64,000 nt of DNA from Candidatus Bathyarchaeota archaeon (GTDB taxonomy: Archaea; Thermoproteota; Bathyarchaeia; TCS64): NCBI GenBank assembly GCA_026394265.1, contig JAPKYO010000007.1:14472-78471 (forward strand), read 5' to 3'. Positions 35,327-44,385 of this stretch are shown in pieces. The first letter of the stretch is position 1. Every line of letters starts with the position of its first letter. The position numbers and the translations under genes are program-made. The notes under the pieces were generated by a model. It searched no databases. It worked only from the letters and a program-made list of their open reading frames with translations, and was not told the DNA's origin.

Positions 35327-36088
35327 ATGGAAACTAATTCATTAATCGCGATAATCCTCGACGTAGGGGTAGCCCTATTTCTCATATACGCGGTATATTA
35401 CACATCACAGGCTCGAAAAAAGAAGCCAACGACAGCTGTACCCCCAGAACCGAAGCCACAAAGCATTGTAATCGAGCCACCGAAAGCCAAACCCGTTCAA
35501 CCCATCGAAGAACCTAAGCCACAAGCTGCTCCAATCGAAGCCCCGAAGGCTGAACCCGTTCAACCGATCTCACCAAAACCACAGAGCGCGGTAGTAGAAG
35601 CCCCGAAGGCAGGATCGAATAATAAGCCGAAGGCGGAGTCTAAGCCAAAACAGGCTCAACCGACCACGGAAAAGAAGGAACACGGCTTCAGTATCATCGA
35701 CATCGAGGGGATAGGCAAAGTCTACTCTGAGAAGCTTCACGCGATAAACATCTATCACACGTCTGAGTTGCTGAAGGCTGGCGCGACGCCCCGCGGTAGA
35801 CGGGAATTGGCCGAGAGGACCGGAATCTCGCAGGAGCTTATCCTCGAGTGGGTGAATCTCTCCGACCTGTTCAGGATCAAGGGGATCGGTGAAGAGTACT
35901 CCGATCTCCTCGAAGAGGCAGGCGTCGATACGGTCGTTGAGCTGTCCCACAGGAACGCAGCGAACCTGCACGCAAAGATACTGGAGGTCAACGAGGCGAA
36001 GAAGCTCGTGAGGAGGCCGCCTCCCTTGGCGAGTGTCGAGGGCTGGATAAACGAGGCGAAGACCCTGCCCCGCGTGATAGAGTACTGA
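35327..36088 (+). CDS. Membrane-anchored helix-hairpin-helix protein (DUF4332)
   Basis: 253 residues in three parts: one N-terminal membrane helix (about residues 6-26); a Pro/Lys/Glu-rich linker (about 30-115) built of degenerate repeats around KPQ..-IE-PKA-PVQPI, about two and a half copies; and a DUF4332 helix-hairpin-helix domain (about 120-225) with two HhH units, IEGIGKVYSEKL and IKGIGEEYSDLL. HhH units usually bind DNA backbone; with a membrane tether this could hold DNA or RNA at the membrane, which is inference. The TATA-like TTTTTTATTAAC implies a nearly leaderless mRNA. Confidence 0.85.
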   Translation: METNSLIAIILDVGVALFLIYAVYYTSQARKKKPTTAVPPEPKPQSIVIEPPKAKPVQPIEEPKPQAAPIEAPKAEPVQPISPKPQSAVVEAPKAGSNNKPKAESKPKQAQPTTEKKEHGFSIIDIEGIGKVYSEKLHAINIYHTSELLKAGATPRGRRELAERTGISQELILEWVNLSDLFRIKGIGEEYSDLLEEAGVDTVVELSHRNAANLHAKILEVNEAKKLVRRPPPLASVEGWINEAKTLPRVIEY

Positions 36089-36094
36089 TTTTTT

Positions 36095-37228
36095 TTATTT
36101 TGTTTTCAGGAGTTCCTCTAGGTCGTGGTACTCCATCTTCTGGCAGGCGGCTCCTTCCTTGTGGACGAAGCTGCCGTTGGCTATGTTTAGGCCCGTCTTG
36201 AGGACCGTGTTCTCCTTGACCGCCTTCACCCAGCCCTTGTTGGCGACGTCCCTCACGTAGGGGAGGATGGCGTTTGAGAGTGCCTGGGAGGCGGTTCTCG
36301 GGACCGCGCCGGGCACGTTGGGTACGCAGTAGTGGACGACGCCTTCGCACATGACGGTGGGGTGATCATGGTGGGTCTCCTGGCAGGTCTCTATGGGGCC
36401 GTCTGGGTCGCATCCGATGTCGACTATTACCGAGCCCGGCTTCATCTTGCCCACCATCTCCTTCGTGACGATCCTTTTCCGCGTCCTGAGTGGGTTGAAG
36501 AAGACGCCGTTGATGACTAGGTCGGCCTTTTTCACGCTCTCCTCGACGTTGTGCCTGTCGGAGACGAGTGTGGTGACCTTGTTGCCGAAGATGTCGTTCA
36601 GCTCGTTTAGGCGCTTGACGTTGACGTCGAGGATCGTGACGTTCGCTTCTAGCCCGACGGCGGCCTTCGCGGCGCCTGTGCCGACGGATCCTCCGCCGAT
36701 GATGACGACCTCTGCAGGTCTGCACCCGGCCATCCTACCGATCATGACGCCCTCTCCGCCGAGGTGTGTCTGTAGGTGGTAGGCGCCCATGATGACGCCG
36801 TTGTGGCCGGCTATCTCGCTCATGGGGGCGAGGAGTGGGGTGAGCCCGTTTGCTTGGACTGTGTCGTAGCTGAAGGCGGTGACCTTCGCCTTTATGAGCG
36901 CCTCGGCGAAGGCGCGCTTAGAGCCGAGTAGGCCTTCGGTGAAGTGGAGGTAGGCCATTATGATGGTGCCCTCCTTGAGGAGCCCGTACTCCTTGGGGAG
37001 TATCTCCTTGACCTTGACGATGAGGTCTGACTCGAATATCTTCTCGTGGCTCGCCTCTATCTCGGCGCCCGCCTGCTTGTAGTCCTCGTTGGTGAAGCCG
37101 CTGGCGACTCCGGCGTCCTTCTCCACTATAACGCGGTGCCCGCCTTCCTTTAGCGCCTCTACGGCCTGGGGGGTGAGGGCCACCCTGTTTTCTCCTGATT
37201 TGACTTCGCTTGGGACTCCGACTATCAT
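36095..37228 (-). CDS. ald: Alanine dehydrogenase
   Basis: 377 residues, standard length. It converts pyruvate, ammonia and NADH to L-alanine, or the reverse. Substrate-binding Lys in VKVKEI and His in AYLHFTEG, and the NAD motif GGGSVGTGAAKAA are visible. C-terminal VPNVPGAVPRTAS is diagnostic of the family. The TATA box on this strand (CCATATATAGT, 37258-37268) is 30 bases before ATG 37228. It stands alone, converging on the HhH protein. Confidence 0.96.
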   Translation of the reverse strand: MIVGVPSEVKSGENRVALTPQAVEALKEGGHRVIVEKDAGVASGFTNEDYKQAGAEIEASHEKIFESDLIVKVKEILPKEYGLLKEGTIIMAYLHFTEGLLGSKRAFAEALIKAKVTAFSYDTVQANGLTPLLAPMSEIAGHNGVIMGAYHLQTHLGGEGVMIGRMAGCRPAEVVIIGGGSVGTGAAKAAVGLEANVTILDVNVKRLNELNDIFGNKVTTLVSDRHNVEESVKKADLVINGVFFNPLRTRKRIVTKEMVGKMKPGSVIVDIGCDPDGPIETCQETHHDHPTVMCEGVVHYCVPNVPGAVPRTASQALSNAILPYVRDVANKGWVKAVKENTVLKTGLNIANGSFVHKEGAACQKMEYHDLEELLKTK

Positions 37229-37257
37229 GGCTTGTCTGTAAGGGTCACTTCCATTTC

Positions 37258-37268
37258 ACTATATATGG
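37258..37268 (-). promoter_or_regulatory. TATA box of ald
   Basis: Minus-strand CCATATATAGT ending 30 bases before the ATG, implying a leaderless or very short leader. Confidence 0.6.
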
Positions 37269-37404
37269 TGCGCGTGTGTATGCTCCCTGCACCTTGTCTA
37301 TTTTTCACCATCTGGGTTGGAGTTGAAACGTTTCATAATAAGAATGACCGTGGCGGGGTGGCTGGTGTTAAATCGGTAATTGCAGGCATCTTCTTTGAAC
37401 TGTA

Positions 37405-38463
37405 ATGCCTAGGAAGATCACTCTCGATGACGTTGATGCGCTCGCGGTCGGCGGCTCGGTCCTCGGCGGTGGGGGTGGCGGGAAGGCCGAGTTCGGGCTC
37501 GCAGCGGGCAGGCTCGTGATGGAGCTTGGCGGCGTCGAGCTTTGGAGCCCCGAGGAGACGCCCCCCGAGTGGAACGTGATCACGGTCGCGTCCCTCGGGG
37601 CGCCGACTCAGAGGGGGAACACGAAGTACCGCCACTTCATACGAGCCATAGAGATGCTGCGCGAGGCGGGGGTTGAGTTCGACGGCGTCATCGCCGCGGA
37701 GAACGGGGGCTACAACAGCTTCGGGGGCTGGATACCCGCGGCGGCGCTTGGGATACCCGTCGTCGACTGCCCGGGGGACGGGCGCGCGCACCCCACATCG
37801 ATGATGGGGAGCATGGGGATGCACCGCGAGGAATACCGCTCAGTCAAGGCGGGCGCCACGGAGGGCGCGGAGACGATCTGCTGGGGGACACTGCAGGGCA
37901 CTAGCAACATGATACGCTTCATGGCGACCGACTGCAAGGCGGTAATAGCGATGGCGCGCGACCCGATGCCCGTATCATGGTGTCTTGAACACGGAGCGCC
38001 TGACGCAATTCAGCAGGCTATCGACCTCGGCTACGCCTACCTCAAGGCGAAGAAGGGGGAGGCAGCCGTGAAGGCGGCGGCGAAGTTCCTCGGCGGTGAA
38101 CTCGTCGAGAAGGGCAGGATAGTGGAACTGAGGAACGAGGCGAAGGGAGGCTTCGACGTCGGCACCATGACCATCGAGGGGAAGAAGACGTGGGAACTCG
38201 GCTACATGAACGAGTACATGACGCTGGAGCTGGACGGCAAGCGTGTCTCCACGTACCCCGATCTAATAACCACCTTCGACGCCGAGGGCACACCAATCAA
38301 TAGCACCAGCCTCAAGCAGGGCGACACCATCTACCTAGTCACCGCCCCCAAGGAGAAGATCAAGGTCGGCGACGGCAACAGATACCCAGAGATATACGAC
38401 CCCGTCGAGGCGGCACTCGGCAAACCCATGAAGCAGCACCTCAAGGGCTACCTCAAGCCCTAA
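37405..38463 (+). CDS. DUF917-family protein
   Basis: 352 residues. N-terminal LAVGGSVLGGGGGGK is the glycine-rich signature of DUF917, related to S-methyl-thiohydantoin desulfurase and to hydantoinase-associated proteins; C-terminal segments such as FPDLI-like TYPDLITTFDAEG fit the family. It is usually around 350 residues and found near amidohydrolases or transporters, but here neighbours are ald and tRNA genes. The biochemical role is unknown. Confidence 0.82.
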   Translation: MPRKITLDDVDALAVGGSVLGGGGGGKAEFGLAAGRLVMELGGVELWSPEETPPEWNVITVASLGAPTQRGNTKYRHFIRAIEMLREAGVEFDGVIAAENGGYNSFGGWIPAAALGIPVVDCPGDGRAHPTSMMGSMGMHREEYRSVKAGATEGAETICWGTLQGTSNMIRFMATDCKAVIAMARDPMPVSWCLEHGAPDAIQQAIDLGYAYLKAKKGEAAVKAAAKFLGGELVEKGRIVELRNEAKGGFDVGTMTIEGKKTWELGYMNEYMTLELDGKRVSTYPDLITTFDAEGTPINSTSLKQGDTIYLVTAPKEKIKVGDGNRYPEIYDPVEAALGKPMKQHLKGYLKP

Positions 38464-38641
38464 CGATTAAAAAAACATAGGGGTGAGGGGATACACCCAA
38501 TACCCCAAAATACTACGCCTCCCGCCAAAAGAAACCAAAAAATGGCCCTGATTACACGCGGATCTAAGCAAAAGGAGCACATATTCGCTACCAAGGTTGT
38601 AATTAAAATTCCTACGAGCCGCAACTAGTTAGAAGGGGGGT

Positions 38642-38729
38642 TGGTGCGGAGGGTGGGATTCGAACCCACGAACCCCTTCGGGATAGGAGCCTCAGTCCTA
38701 CGCCTTTGGCCTAGCTGGGCGACCTCCGC
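38642..38729 (-). tRNA. tRNA-Leu (anticodon GAG)
   Basis: On the minus strand the acceptor GCGGAGG pairs with CCTCCGC, and the D arm, anticodon loop CTGAGGC (anticodon GAG, CUC codons), long variable arm and TTCGAAT T-loop are all present. The 3' CCA is encoded (38642-38644). No intron. TATA TTTAAATT is about 25 bases before the 5' end. Confidence 0.95.
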
Positions 38730-38753
38730 CCACCTCAGTTACCCAGCAACACC

Positions 38754-38763
38754 AATTTAAAGG
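38754..38763 (-). promoter_or_regulatory. TATA box of tRNA-Leu
   Basis: Minus-strand CCTTTAAATT, 25 bases before the tRNA 5' end at 38729, the canonical archaeal spacing. Confidence 0.7.
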
Positions 38764-38780
38764 GTTTCCCTGCGCGGGGA

Positions 38781-38855
38781 TGGGGCCTCTGCTGGGAGTC
38801 GAACCCAGGTCAAGGGATCCACAGTCCCATATGCTACCGTTACACTACAGAGGCC
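38781..38855 (-). tRNA. tRNA-His (anticodon GTG)
   Basis: Minus strand. Acceptor GCCTCTG/CAGAGGC, anticodon loop CTGTGGA (GTG), T-loop TTCGACT. The discriminator is C and the base before G1 is G, giving the G-1:C73 pair that identifies tRNA-His. CCA is encoded at 38781-38783. No intron. Confidence 0.95.
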
Positions 38856-38880
38856 GCGCGGAAAAAGGGATACAGGGGAT

Positions 38881-38891
38881 ACATTAAAAGG
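38881..38891 (-). promoter_or_regulatory. TATA box of tRNA-His
   Basis: Minus-strand CCCTTTTAATGT-type element, about 26 bases before the 5' end of the tRNA. Confidence 0.65.
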
Positions 38892-39004
38892 GTTTCGCGG
38901 GAAACGCCCCAGTAACAACACGTGAGTACCCGACGCCACCATCCACAGTGAGTTTCGCTTATAAAGCGACCCACATTATCCAAACCAATAGACGGCGAAA
39001 CACG

Positions 39005-40261
39005 ATGGTGGAGGAGAAGAAGAGCGGCGGCCTCATCGGGAGAGTCAGGTCCGAGTTCGGGTTCATCACCGGCAACTTCGCCATCATGGTGGCGAGTTGG
39101 CTAGTCCTCGACTTCGCAAGCGAACTCCCCTACACCTACTACCCCCTCTACGTCCAGGCGCTCGGCGGAACTGCCGCGACCATCGGCCTCATCGGCGCCG
39201 TCGAAGGCATCTCCCGGGGAATCGTCCAGATACCCGGCGGCTACCTCGCCGACAAGTACGGGCGCAAGTGGCTCATAGCCTCGATGACCTTCGTCGCCGC
39301 GTTCGCCCGCCTCTTCTACATCTTCGCCCCAACGTGGGAGTGGATACTCGTCGGCGCCCTCCTCGTCGGCATCACAAACATCTACGGACCCGCGCTGATG
39401 GCGATCGTCGCCGACTCCGTCCCCAAGGAGAAGCGGGGGATGGCTTACAGCATCATCACGCTGATAAACAGCGTCTCCACGACACCCGCCCCACTCCTAG
39501 CTGGAATACTCTACGTACGCATGGGGCTCGTCCCCAGCATGAGGCTCGGGTACGGCGTCGCCCTCATGGGCTTCCTCATCGCGGCGGTGATGCGGATAAG
39601 GCTCAAGGAGACGGTCGAGAAGCCGGAGAAGTTCAGCGCGGGCGACGTGGCGGCGACGATACCCTCCTCGATCCGTGAGAGCCTGGGTGTATGGAAGCTC
39701 GTCCCCCGGGCCGCCTTCATCTTCTTCATATCCAACCTCTTCAGCAGCTTCGCGATCGGCCTCTTCCAGCCCGTCGTCACCCTCTACGCCGTGAACGACC
39801 TCGGCATCGACCCCGTGGCGCTCAGCTACATAATGACAGCGATGTTCGTCACCATGATCATCATCGCGATACCCAGCGGTAAGCTCATCGACAAGATCGG
39901 GCGGAAGAAGCCGCTCATAATCGCGGGTCTCGCGTCCATCGCTTGGATTCCACTCTTCATCTGGGGGGACTTCTGGAGGCTCATCCTCGCGATGACGCTC
40001 GCCGGGCTGCTGATCGTGCTATTCAACGCGGCGGGTAACACCCTCTTCGCCGACCTGATACCGAGGGAGCACAGGGGGAAGGCGAACGGCGCCCTCGGGT
40101 TCTGGAGCATGCTAGCCATGTCCGCGGGGCAGATCGCGGGTGGGTGGCTCTACGATAACGTCAACCACCAGCTCCCCTTCTGGGGCGAGGCGGTGATGAT
40201 GATACCCAGCATCCTGCTGATAGTCTTCTTCATAAAGGAGCCCGAGAAGGTCGAGGACTAG
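39005..40261 (+). CDS. Major facilitator superfamily transporter
   Basis: 418 residues, about 12 membrane helices. MFS loop motif GGYLADKYGRKW after helix 2, and the repeat GKLIDKIGRKKP in the second half. Starts at ATG 39005 (MVEEKKSGG), about 40 bases after the TATA box CGCTTATAAAG (38956-38966); the frame open to 38948 overlaps that promoter. Substrate unknown. It converges on the HAD hydrolase with a 4-base overlap. Confidence 0.9.
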   Translation: MVEEKKSGGLIGRVRSEFGFITGNFAIMVASWLVLDFASELPYTYYPLYVQALGGTAATIGLIGAVEGISRGIVQIPGGYLADKYGRKWLIASMTFVAAFARLFYIFAPTWEWILVGALLVGITNIYGPALMAIVADSVPKEKRGMAYSIITLINSVSTTPAPLLAGILYVRMGLVPSMRLGYGVALMGFLIAAVMRIRLKETVEKPEKFSAGDVAATIPSSIRESLGVWKLVPRAAFIFFISNLFSSFAIGLFQPVVTLYAVNDLGIDPVALSYIMTAMFVTMIIIAIPSGKLIDKIGRKKPLIIAGLASIAWIPLFIWGDFWRLILAMTLAGLLIVLFNAAGNTLFADLIPREHRGKANGALGFWSMLAMSAGQIAGGWLYDNVNHQLPFWGEAVMMIPSILLIVFFIKEPEKVED

Positions 40262-40926
40262 ACGAGCCCATTCACCGTGAGATAGTCGGGTAGCTCCCTG
40301 ACGCTGGGGAGGACCACGTCGGGCTTCGCCGCTTCGATCTTCTCCCGCCTCTGCGTACCCGTGAGGACGGCGACCGTGTGCGCCTTCGCGTTGTGCCCCT
40401 CCTCGATCCCTATCCCCGTGTCGTCAATCTTGACGACCTGCGCCGGGTCCCTGATGTGACAGTGGCGCATCGTGCGCCTTATCATGGCTGGGCTGGGGCG
40501 CTCCTCCGCCACTATCTCGCTGCACGTCCAGTAGTCGATGAGGCCGGACTCCTCCCAGCGCAGATGCTTTACTATGTCGTGGGTGACGATGGCGGGGAAG
40601 CCGCTACCGACTCCAACGGCTACACCATGCTCCCTGAGCCACCTGAACGTCTCGGAGGTCCCCTGAATCTCCTTGACCCGGGTGACGTTGGCGGTCAGCA
40701 TCTCGACGAAGTCCTTGTAGATGGCGGGGGCCTTGTCCCCGCCGAGCATGTTTATGACCTCCTTCTTGTCGCGCCCGCGCATGTCGTTCAGGGTCTCCAT
40801 GGGAACCTCGACGCCGTGGCGGCGGAAGGCGTCATCGTAGCTGCGTAGGACGAGGGGCATCCCGTCGATCACGTCGTCGACGGTTGTGCCCGCCATGTCG
40901 AATACGGCTAAGCGTATCTTCGTCAT
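40258..40926 (-). CDS. HAD-family hydrolase, phosphonatase-like
   Basis: 222 residues. Motif I FDMAGTTVDD provides the two Asp; motif II is the Ser of GVGSGFP; motif IV is KIDDTGIGIEEG. The DMAGTT form and cap domain resemble phosphonoacetaldehyde-hydrolase-like proteins, but no phosphonate genes are nearby, so a general phosphatase role is equally likely. It begins directly after the nitroreductase stop (no gap), so the two are one operon. Confidence 0.85.
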   Translation of the reverse strand: MTKIRLAVFDMAGTTVDDVIDGMPLVLRSYDDAFRRHGVEVPMETLNDMRGRDKKEVINMLGGDKAPAIYKDFVEMLTANVTRVKEIQGTSETFRWLREHGVAVGVGSGFPAIVTHDIVKHLRWEESGLIDYWTCSEIVAEERPSPAMIRRTMRHCHIRDPAQVVKIDDTGIGIEEGHNAKAHTVAVLTGTQRREKIEAAKPDVVLPSVRELPDYLTVNGLV

Positions 40927-41451
40927 CTAGCCCCACTCGTCTACGGAGACGATCTCCCCTATGGGCTTTCTCTTGCCCGGCTGCGTCCACTTCGGCTCCT
41001 TGGGGTATCCGAGGGGGGTGACGGCGGTGACGGTCCACCCCGGCGGAACATCAAGCATCTCCTTGATGGACTCGTTGTCGAAGAGCCCTATCCAGCATGT
41101 TCCGAGTCCCTCGGCGCGCGCGGCGAGGATGAGGTGGGTGAGGCCGATGGCGGAGTCGAGGAGGAAGCTCATCTCCCCCATGTAGCCGCCGCGGTCATAC
41201 TTTATGTCGCATCCGCAGGCGACGACGACTATGGGCGCCTCGGCGATCCATGGTTGGCCGCCGCTTATGGTGGCTATCTTCTTCCTTAGTTCGGGGTTCT
41301 TGACGAGGATGTACTTCCAGGGTTGCCTGTTGCTCCCCGAGGGGGCGACCCTCGCGGCGTCGAGGACCCTCCCGAGGACGTCCTCGGGTATCTCGTCTGG
41401 CTTGTAGCTTCGGACGCTTCGCCTCGTGTGGACGACGTCGTAGAACTCCAT
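40927..41451 (-). CDS. Nitroreductase-family flavoprotein
   Basis: 174 residues. FMN-binding HTRRSVRSYK at the N-terminus, PSGSNRQPW, and the C-terminal GLGTCWIGLFD are typical of short NADPH-dependent nitroreductases/oxidoreductases. The frame runs to 41574 but ATG 41451 begins the conserved region, and the TATA box CATTTAAATC (41481-41490) is 30 bases upstream. The N-terminal extension lies in the AT-rich promoter region. Electron acceptor unknown. Confidence 0.9.
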   Translation of the reverse strand: MEFYDVVHTRRSVRSYKPDEIPEDVLGRVLDAARVAPSGSNRQPWKYILVKNPELRKKIATISGGQPWIAEAPIVVVACGCDIKYDRGGYMGEMSFLLDSAIGLTHLILAARAEGLGTCWIGLFDNESIKEMLDVPPGWTVTAVTPLGYPKEPKWTQPGKRKPIGEIVSVDEWG

Positions 41452-41766
41452 GTGGATCAGTTGTTTCTTGGACGTTGAGGGATTTAAATGAGTGGAGCGG
41501 AGTCGGGGAAATGGTGGCCGATCCGCGTCTTTTTCGGTGTTTTCGGACGTGTTTCGGGGAGAAAAAGTGTTCATTTAGCGTACATTTTTGGGCCATTTTG
41601 GCGCGAAATATGTACGTTTTTGTACATTTCCGATCCCAATCGGGGCCGTTTCGTGGCTTCTTTTGGGTGATGGCGTGTTTTTCTAGGAGATCAGGTGGAC
41701 CCCCCCTCCCCCCCTCTCTCATGGCATCTTTTATCTAGGCGTGGCGTGCATCTGGTCCCGACTTGT
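41452..41766. promoter_or_regulatory. Divergent promoter region with GTACA inverted repeat
   Basis: About 315 bases between the nitroreductase and the aldo/keto reductase. It carries TATA boxes for both (41481-41490 minus; TCTTTTATC near 41728 plus). Between them lies TGTAC-6 bases-GTACA (41611-41626), a perfect inverted repeat, and another CGTACATTTTT at 41578-41588, which looks like an operator for a dimeric regulator. The region is T-rich. The ORFs over it (e.g. Phe/Arg-rich frames) are not convincing genes. Confidence 0.5.
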
Positions 41767-42576
41767 ATGCAGACCACTAATCTGGGCGGCTTAAAGGTGA
41801 GCAGGCTCTGCTACGGGACAGAGCCCTTCAACTTCAAGAAGGGACCCGACGATAACATGACGCAGGGGGACAAGACGCCCGCGCAGGGCGGGGAGATACT
41901 CGCGGAGGCGTCGAGGCTCGGCGTCTACATGTGGGACACCTCCGACGACTACGGTACGCACCCGCACGTCAGGGAGGGATTGAAGCTGGTGAAGAGGAGC
42001 AGCGTCGTCGTGGCGGACAAGTCGAATGCGGCGACCTACGAGGAGGGCGTCAAGGCGGTCGACTTCGCCCGCAAGGACCTCGGGACCGAGTACATCGACA
42101 TAATGTTCCTGCACATCGTCCCCCCTCGGCCCATCGAGAGGAAGGACGCGAACGATCGCGCCTACATCAGCCAGGACCTGAAGGGGCGCAAGGGGACGCT
42201 CGACGCGTACATCGAGGCGAGGGACGCGGGCCAGATCAAGAAGATCGCGCTCTCGACGCACAGCACCGACACGCTCCGCCAGGTCGTCGACGAGCCCGAG
42301 ATCGACATCGTCTGCGCCCCACTCAACATGCGTGGCACATACGTCGACGACGGCTCCCAGCAGGAGAGGCTGGACGCGCTGAAGGCACTGCACGACGCGG
42401 GGAAGGGCGTATACGTGATCAAGATACTCGCGGCGGGCAGGTACAGAGCGGAAGGGGACGATTGCATAAGGTACGCCCTCGGCTTCCACGACTTCATCGA
42501 CGCGTGGAACATCGGCATGTACGACGTCGCCGACGTGAAGCATAACCTCGCACTCTTCGCGACCGCCCTCAAGTAG
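41767..42576 (+). CDS. Aldo/keto-reductase-like protein
   Basis: 269 residues. AKR-type start TTNLGGLKVSRLCYGTEPF, the Asp/Tyr pair in MWDTSDDYGTHP, Lys in VVADKSN and His in MFLHIV give the tetrad in slightly divergent settings. It is more distant from the standard AKR at 23602 and lacks its clear NADPH loop (IPKST). It may act on an unusual substrate. ATG 41767 is favoured, following a TATA-like element near 41728. Confidence 0.82.
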   Translation: MQTTNLGGLKVSRLCYGTEPFNFKKGPDDNMTQGDKTPAQGGEILAEASRLGVYMWDTSDDYGTHPHVREGLKLVKRSSVVVADKSNAATYEEGVKAVDFARKDLGTEYIDIMFLHIVPPRPIERKDANDRAYISQDLKGRKGTLDAYIEARDAGQIKKIALSTHSTDTLRQVVDEPEIDIVCAPLNMRGTYVDDGSQQERLDALKALHDAGKGVYVIKILAAGRYRAEGDDCIRYALGFHDFIDAWNIGMYDVADVKHNLALFATALK

Positions 42577-42624
42577 GTCGCCACTTTTTAACCCGACCTG
42601 CACACCCATACAATTAGCGTCAGC

Positions 42625-43821
42625 ATGTCTTCGCTCAGTAGATACCTTGCCCTTGAGGGGAACATACGGGTCCTCGCGCTCCAGACCCTGATCTCCCAGC
42701 TGGGCTTCGGTATGCTCGTCGTCGTCTGGCAGCCCTACATGCTCTCGGCGGGGCTGACGGTGGTTGACCTGGGCCTCATCCAGAGCGTGATCAACTTCAG
42801 CACGGCCGCTGGGCTCTTCATCTGGGGTCCCCTCAGTGACATCTTCGGCCGGAAGCGTGTGATGCTCCTCGGACACGCGTCGAGGGTGGTCGCCGTGCTC
42901 GCCCTCGTCGTCTCGGGCAACCCCATCTTCCTCTACGTCTTCGCCTTCTTCATCGGGTTCAGCGCGCTCTGGATGCAGGCGAACCCTGCTAGGACGGCGC
43001 TGCTGGCTGAGTCTGTTCCGAATGAGAAGCGGGCGACCGCCTACGGGACGCTGATGGCGATCAGCCAGGGGACGAACATGGTCATGGCCTCAATAGGGGG
43101 CTACCTCGCCATCGTGACGGGGTACTGGCCCATCTTCGCCATCACGGTCGTCGGCGAGGTCATCGGCATCGCGATAATGCTGCTCTTCATCAAGGAAACC
43201 CACCACACCGCCGGCGCAAACGGGCGGGAGGTAGGCTCCCGGATAATCCAGAACCTCAAACCCGAGAGGGAGATGATGCCCATCTACGTCATGCTGGTGA
43301 TGATGGGCATCGGCTACGGCGTCGGCTACTCACTCTTCTACGGTGCCCTCACCGACACATACAAGTTCACAACCCTCGAACTCGGGCTGATGTCAACGGC
43401 GACGAGCCTAGCCTGGGCACTCGGCTCAATACCCAGCGGTAAGCTCTCGGAGAGGTTCAGCCCGCGGGTGATGGTGATGATCTCCACGGCCGCTTCCCTC
43501 ATCACAGTCGTCGGCTTCATACTCTTCCGGAGCTTCCCCGCGTTCCTAGTCTTCAGCGTCTTCAACGGCCTCGACCCTTGTTTCTGGATTCCAAACTGGA
43601 CGAGCATCATAGCGGATAGGGTGCCGGTGAAGGTTCGGTCCTCGATCTTCGGCAAGATGGATGCCTACAACAGGTTTGCGGCGATACCCGCGCCCTACAT
43701 CGGGGGGCTACTCTACGCGGGCTACGGCTTCACGGCTCCCCTGCTCGTTCACCTGGCCTTCGTTTTAGTCTGGGGTTACATGTTGATCAGGATCACGGCG
43801 AAGCCGAAGGCGGCTACTTGA
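42625..43821 (+). CDS. Major facilitator superfamily transporter
   Basis: 398 residues, about 12 helices. MFS loop GPLSDIFGRKRVM after helix 2; central loop near residue 195. A TATA-like CTTTTTAACC (42583-42592) lies about 35 bases before the ATG. It converges on the thymidylate-kinase-like gene (8-base overlap). Substrate unknown. Confidence 0.9.
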   Translation: MSSLSRYLALEGNIRVLALQTLISQLGFGMLVVVWQPYMLSAGLTVVDLGLIQSVINFSTAAGLFIWGPLSDIFGRKRVMLLGHASRVVAVLALVVSGNPIFLYVFAFFIGFSALWMQANPARTALLAESVPNEKRATAYGTLMAISQGTNMVMASIGGYLAIVTGYWPIFAITVVGEVIGIAIMLLFIKETHHTAGANGREVGSRIIQNLKPEREMMPIYVMLVMMGIGYGVGYSLFYGALTDTYKFTTLELGLMSTATSLAWALGSIPSGKLSERFSPRVMVMISTAASLITVVGFILFRSFPAFLVFSVFNGLDPCFWIPNWTSIIADRVPVKVRSSIFGKMDAYNRFAAIPAPYIGGLLYAGYGFTAPLLVHLAFVLVWGYMLIRITAKPKAAT

Positions 43822-44380
43822 CCCCGGCGGCGCGGAGTATGTCCTCGTGTATCTCGGGGATCGAACGATCCCCGTCCACGATGGTCCACTTGCCGTCAGA
43901 GACTAGGTCCATCGCCTTGTCCGCCGTCTTGCTGAGTTCGTCGATGGTCTCGAAGCGCTCCACCTTGACCCTGTTCTCGACGACGCGACGGAACGCCTCG
44001 GCGGGGGAGACATTCAGGTAGATGAGGCTGCCCTTCGTGGGGACTATCTTGGAGAAGAAGCTGTAGGCGAGCTTGTGGGCGGGGGCGGGGAGATACGCGG
44101 TCCCCATGAGGTAGCGGACGAAGATGACGTAGTCCACCCTCCTCCAGTGGTAGAGGGTTATGCTCCTTATCACGTCGGCGAGGTAGAAGAGGCTCGCCGC
44201 GATGTGCGCCTTCTTCCCCTCGATGAATAGGTACTCGCGCCCCTTGACGCCGAAGAAGTTGTCCCCGCTCGGGTGGCTACGGATTATGCACGTCTTGCCT
44301 TTTCTCCTGAGGTGCTCGGCGAGCATCTCCGCCTGCGTGCTCTTCCCCGAGGCGTCGAGACCGTCGATCACGACGAGCAT
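43814..44380 (-). CDS. Thymidylate-kinase-like P-loop kinase
   Basis: 188 residues. Walker A DGLDASGKST (residues 6-15) and overall fold match dTMP kinases. The LID and DRY-type motifs are poorly conserved (VIFVRYLMGTAY in place of VVCDRYI). This and the 6-base spacing behind a polyprenol-kinase-like membrane gene raise the possibility that it phosphorylates a lipid monophosphate or another acceptor rather than dTMP. True dTMP kinase remains possible. Confidence 0.8.
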   Translation of the reverse strand: MLVVIDGLDASGKSTQAEMLAEHLRRKGKTCIIRSHPSGDNFFGVKGREYLFIEGKKAHIAASLFYLADVIRSITLYHWRRVDYVIFVRYLMGTAYLPAPAHKLAYSFFSKIVPTKGSLIYLNVSPAEAFRRVVENRVKVERFETIDELSKTADKAMDLVSDGKWTIVDGDRSIPEIHEDILRAAGVK

Positions 44381-44385
44381 GGACC

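Noticed and set aside
38464..38640. Possible small gene or RNA between DUF917 and tRNA-Leu
   Set aside because: AT-rich A-runs with no convincing reading frame or structure.
41791..42876. 361-residue minus-strand frame over an aldo/keto reductase and the MFS start
   Set aside because: Crosses two real genes and their promoter; composition is that of an antisense shadow.
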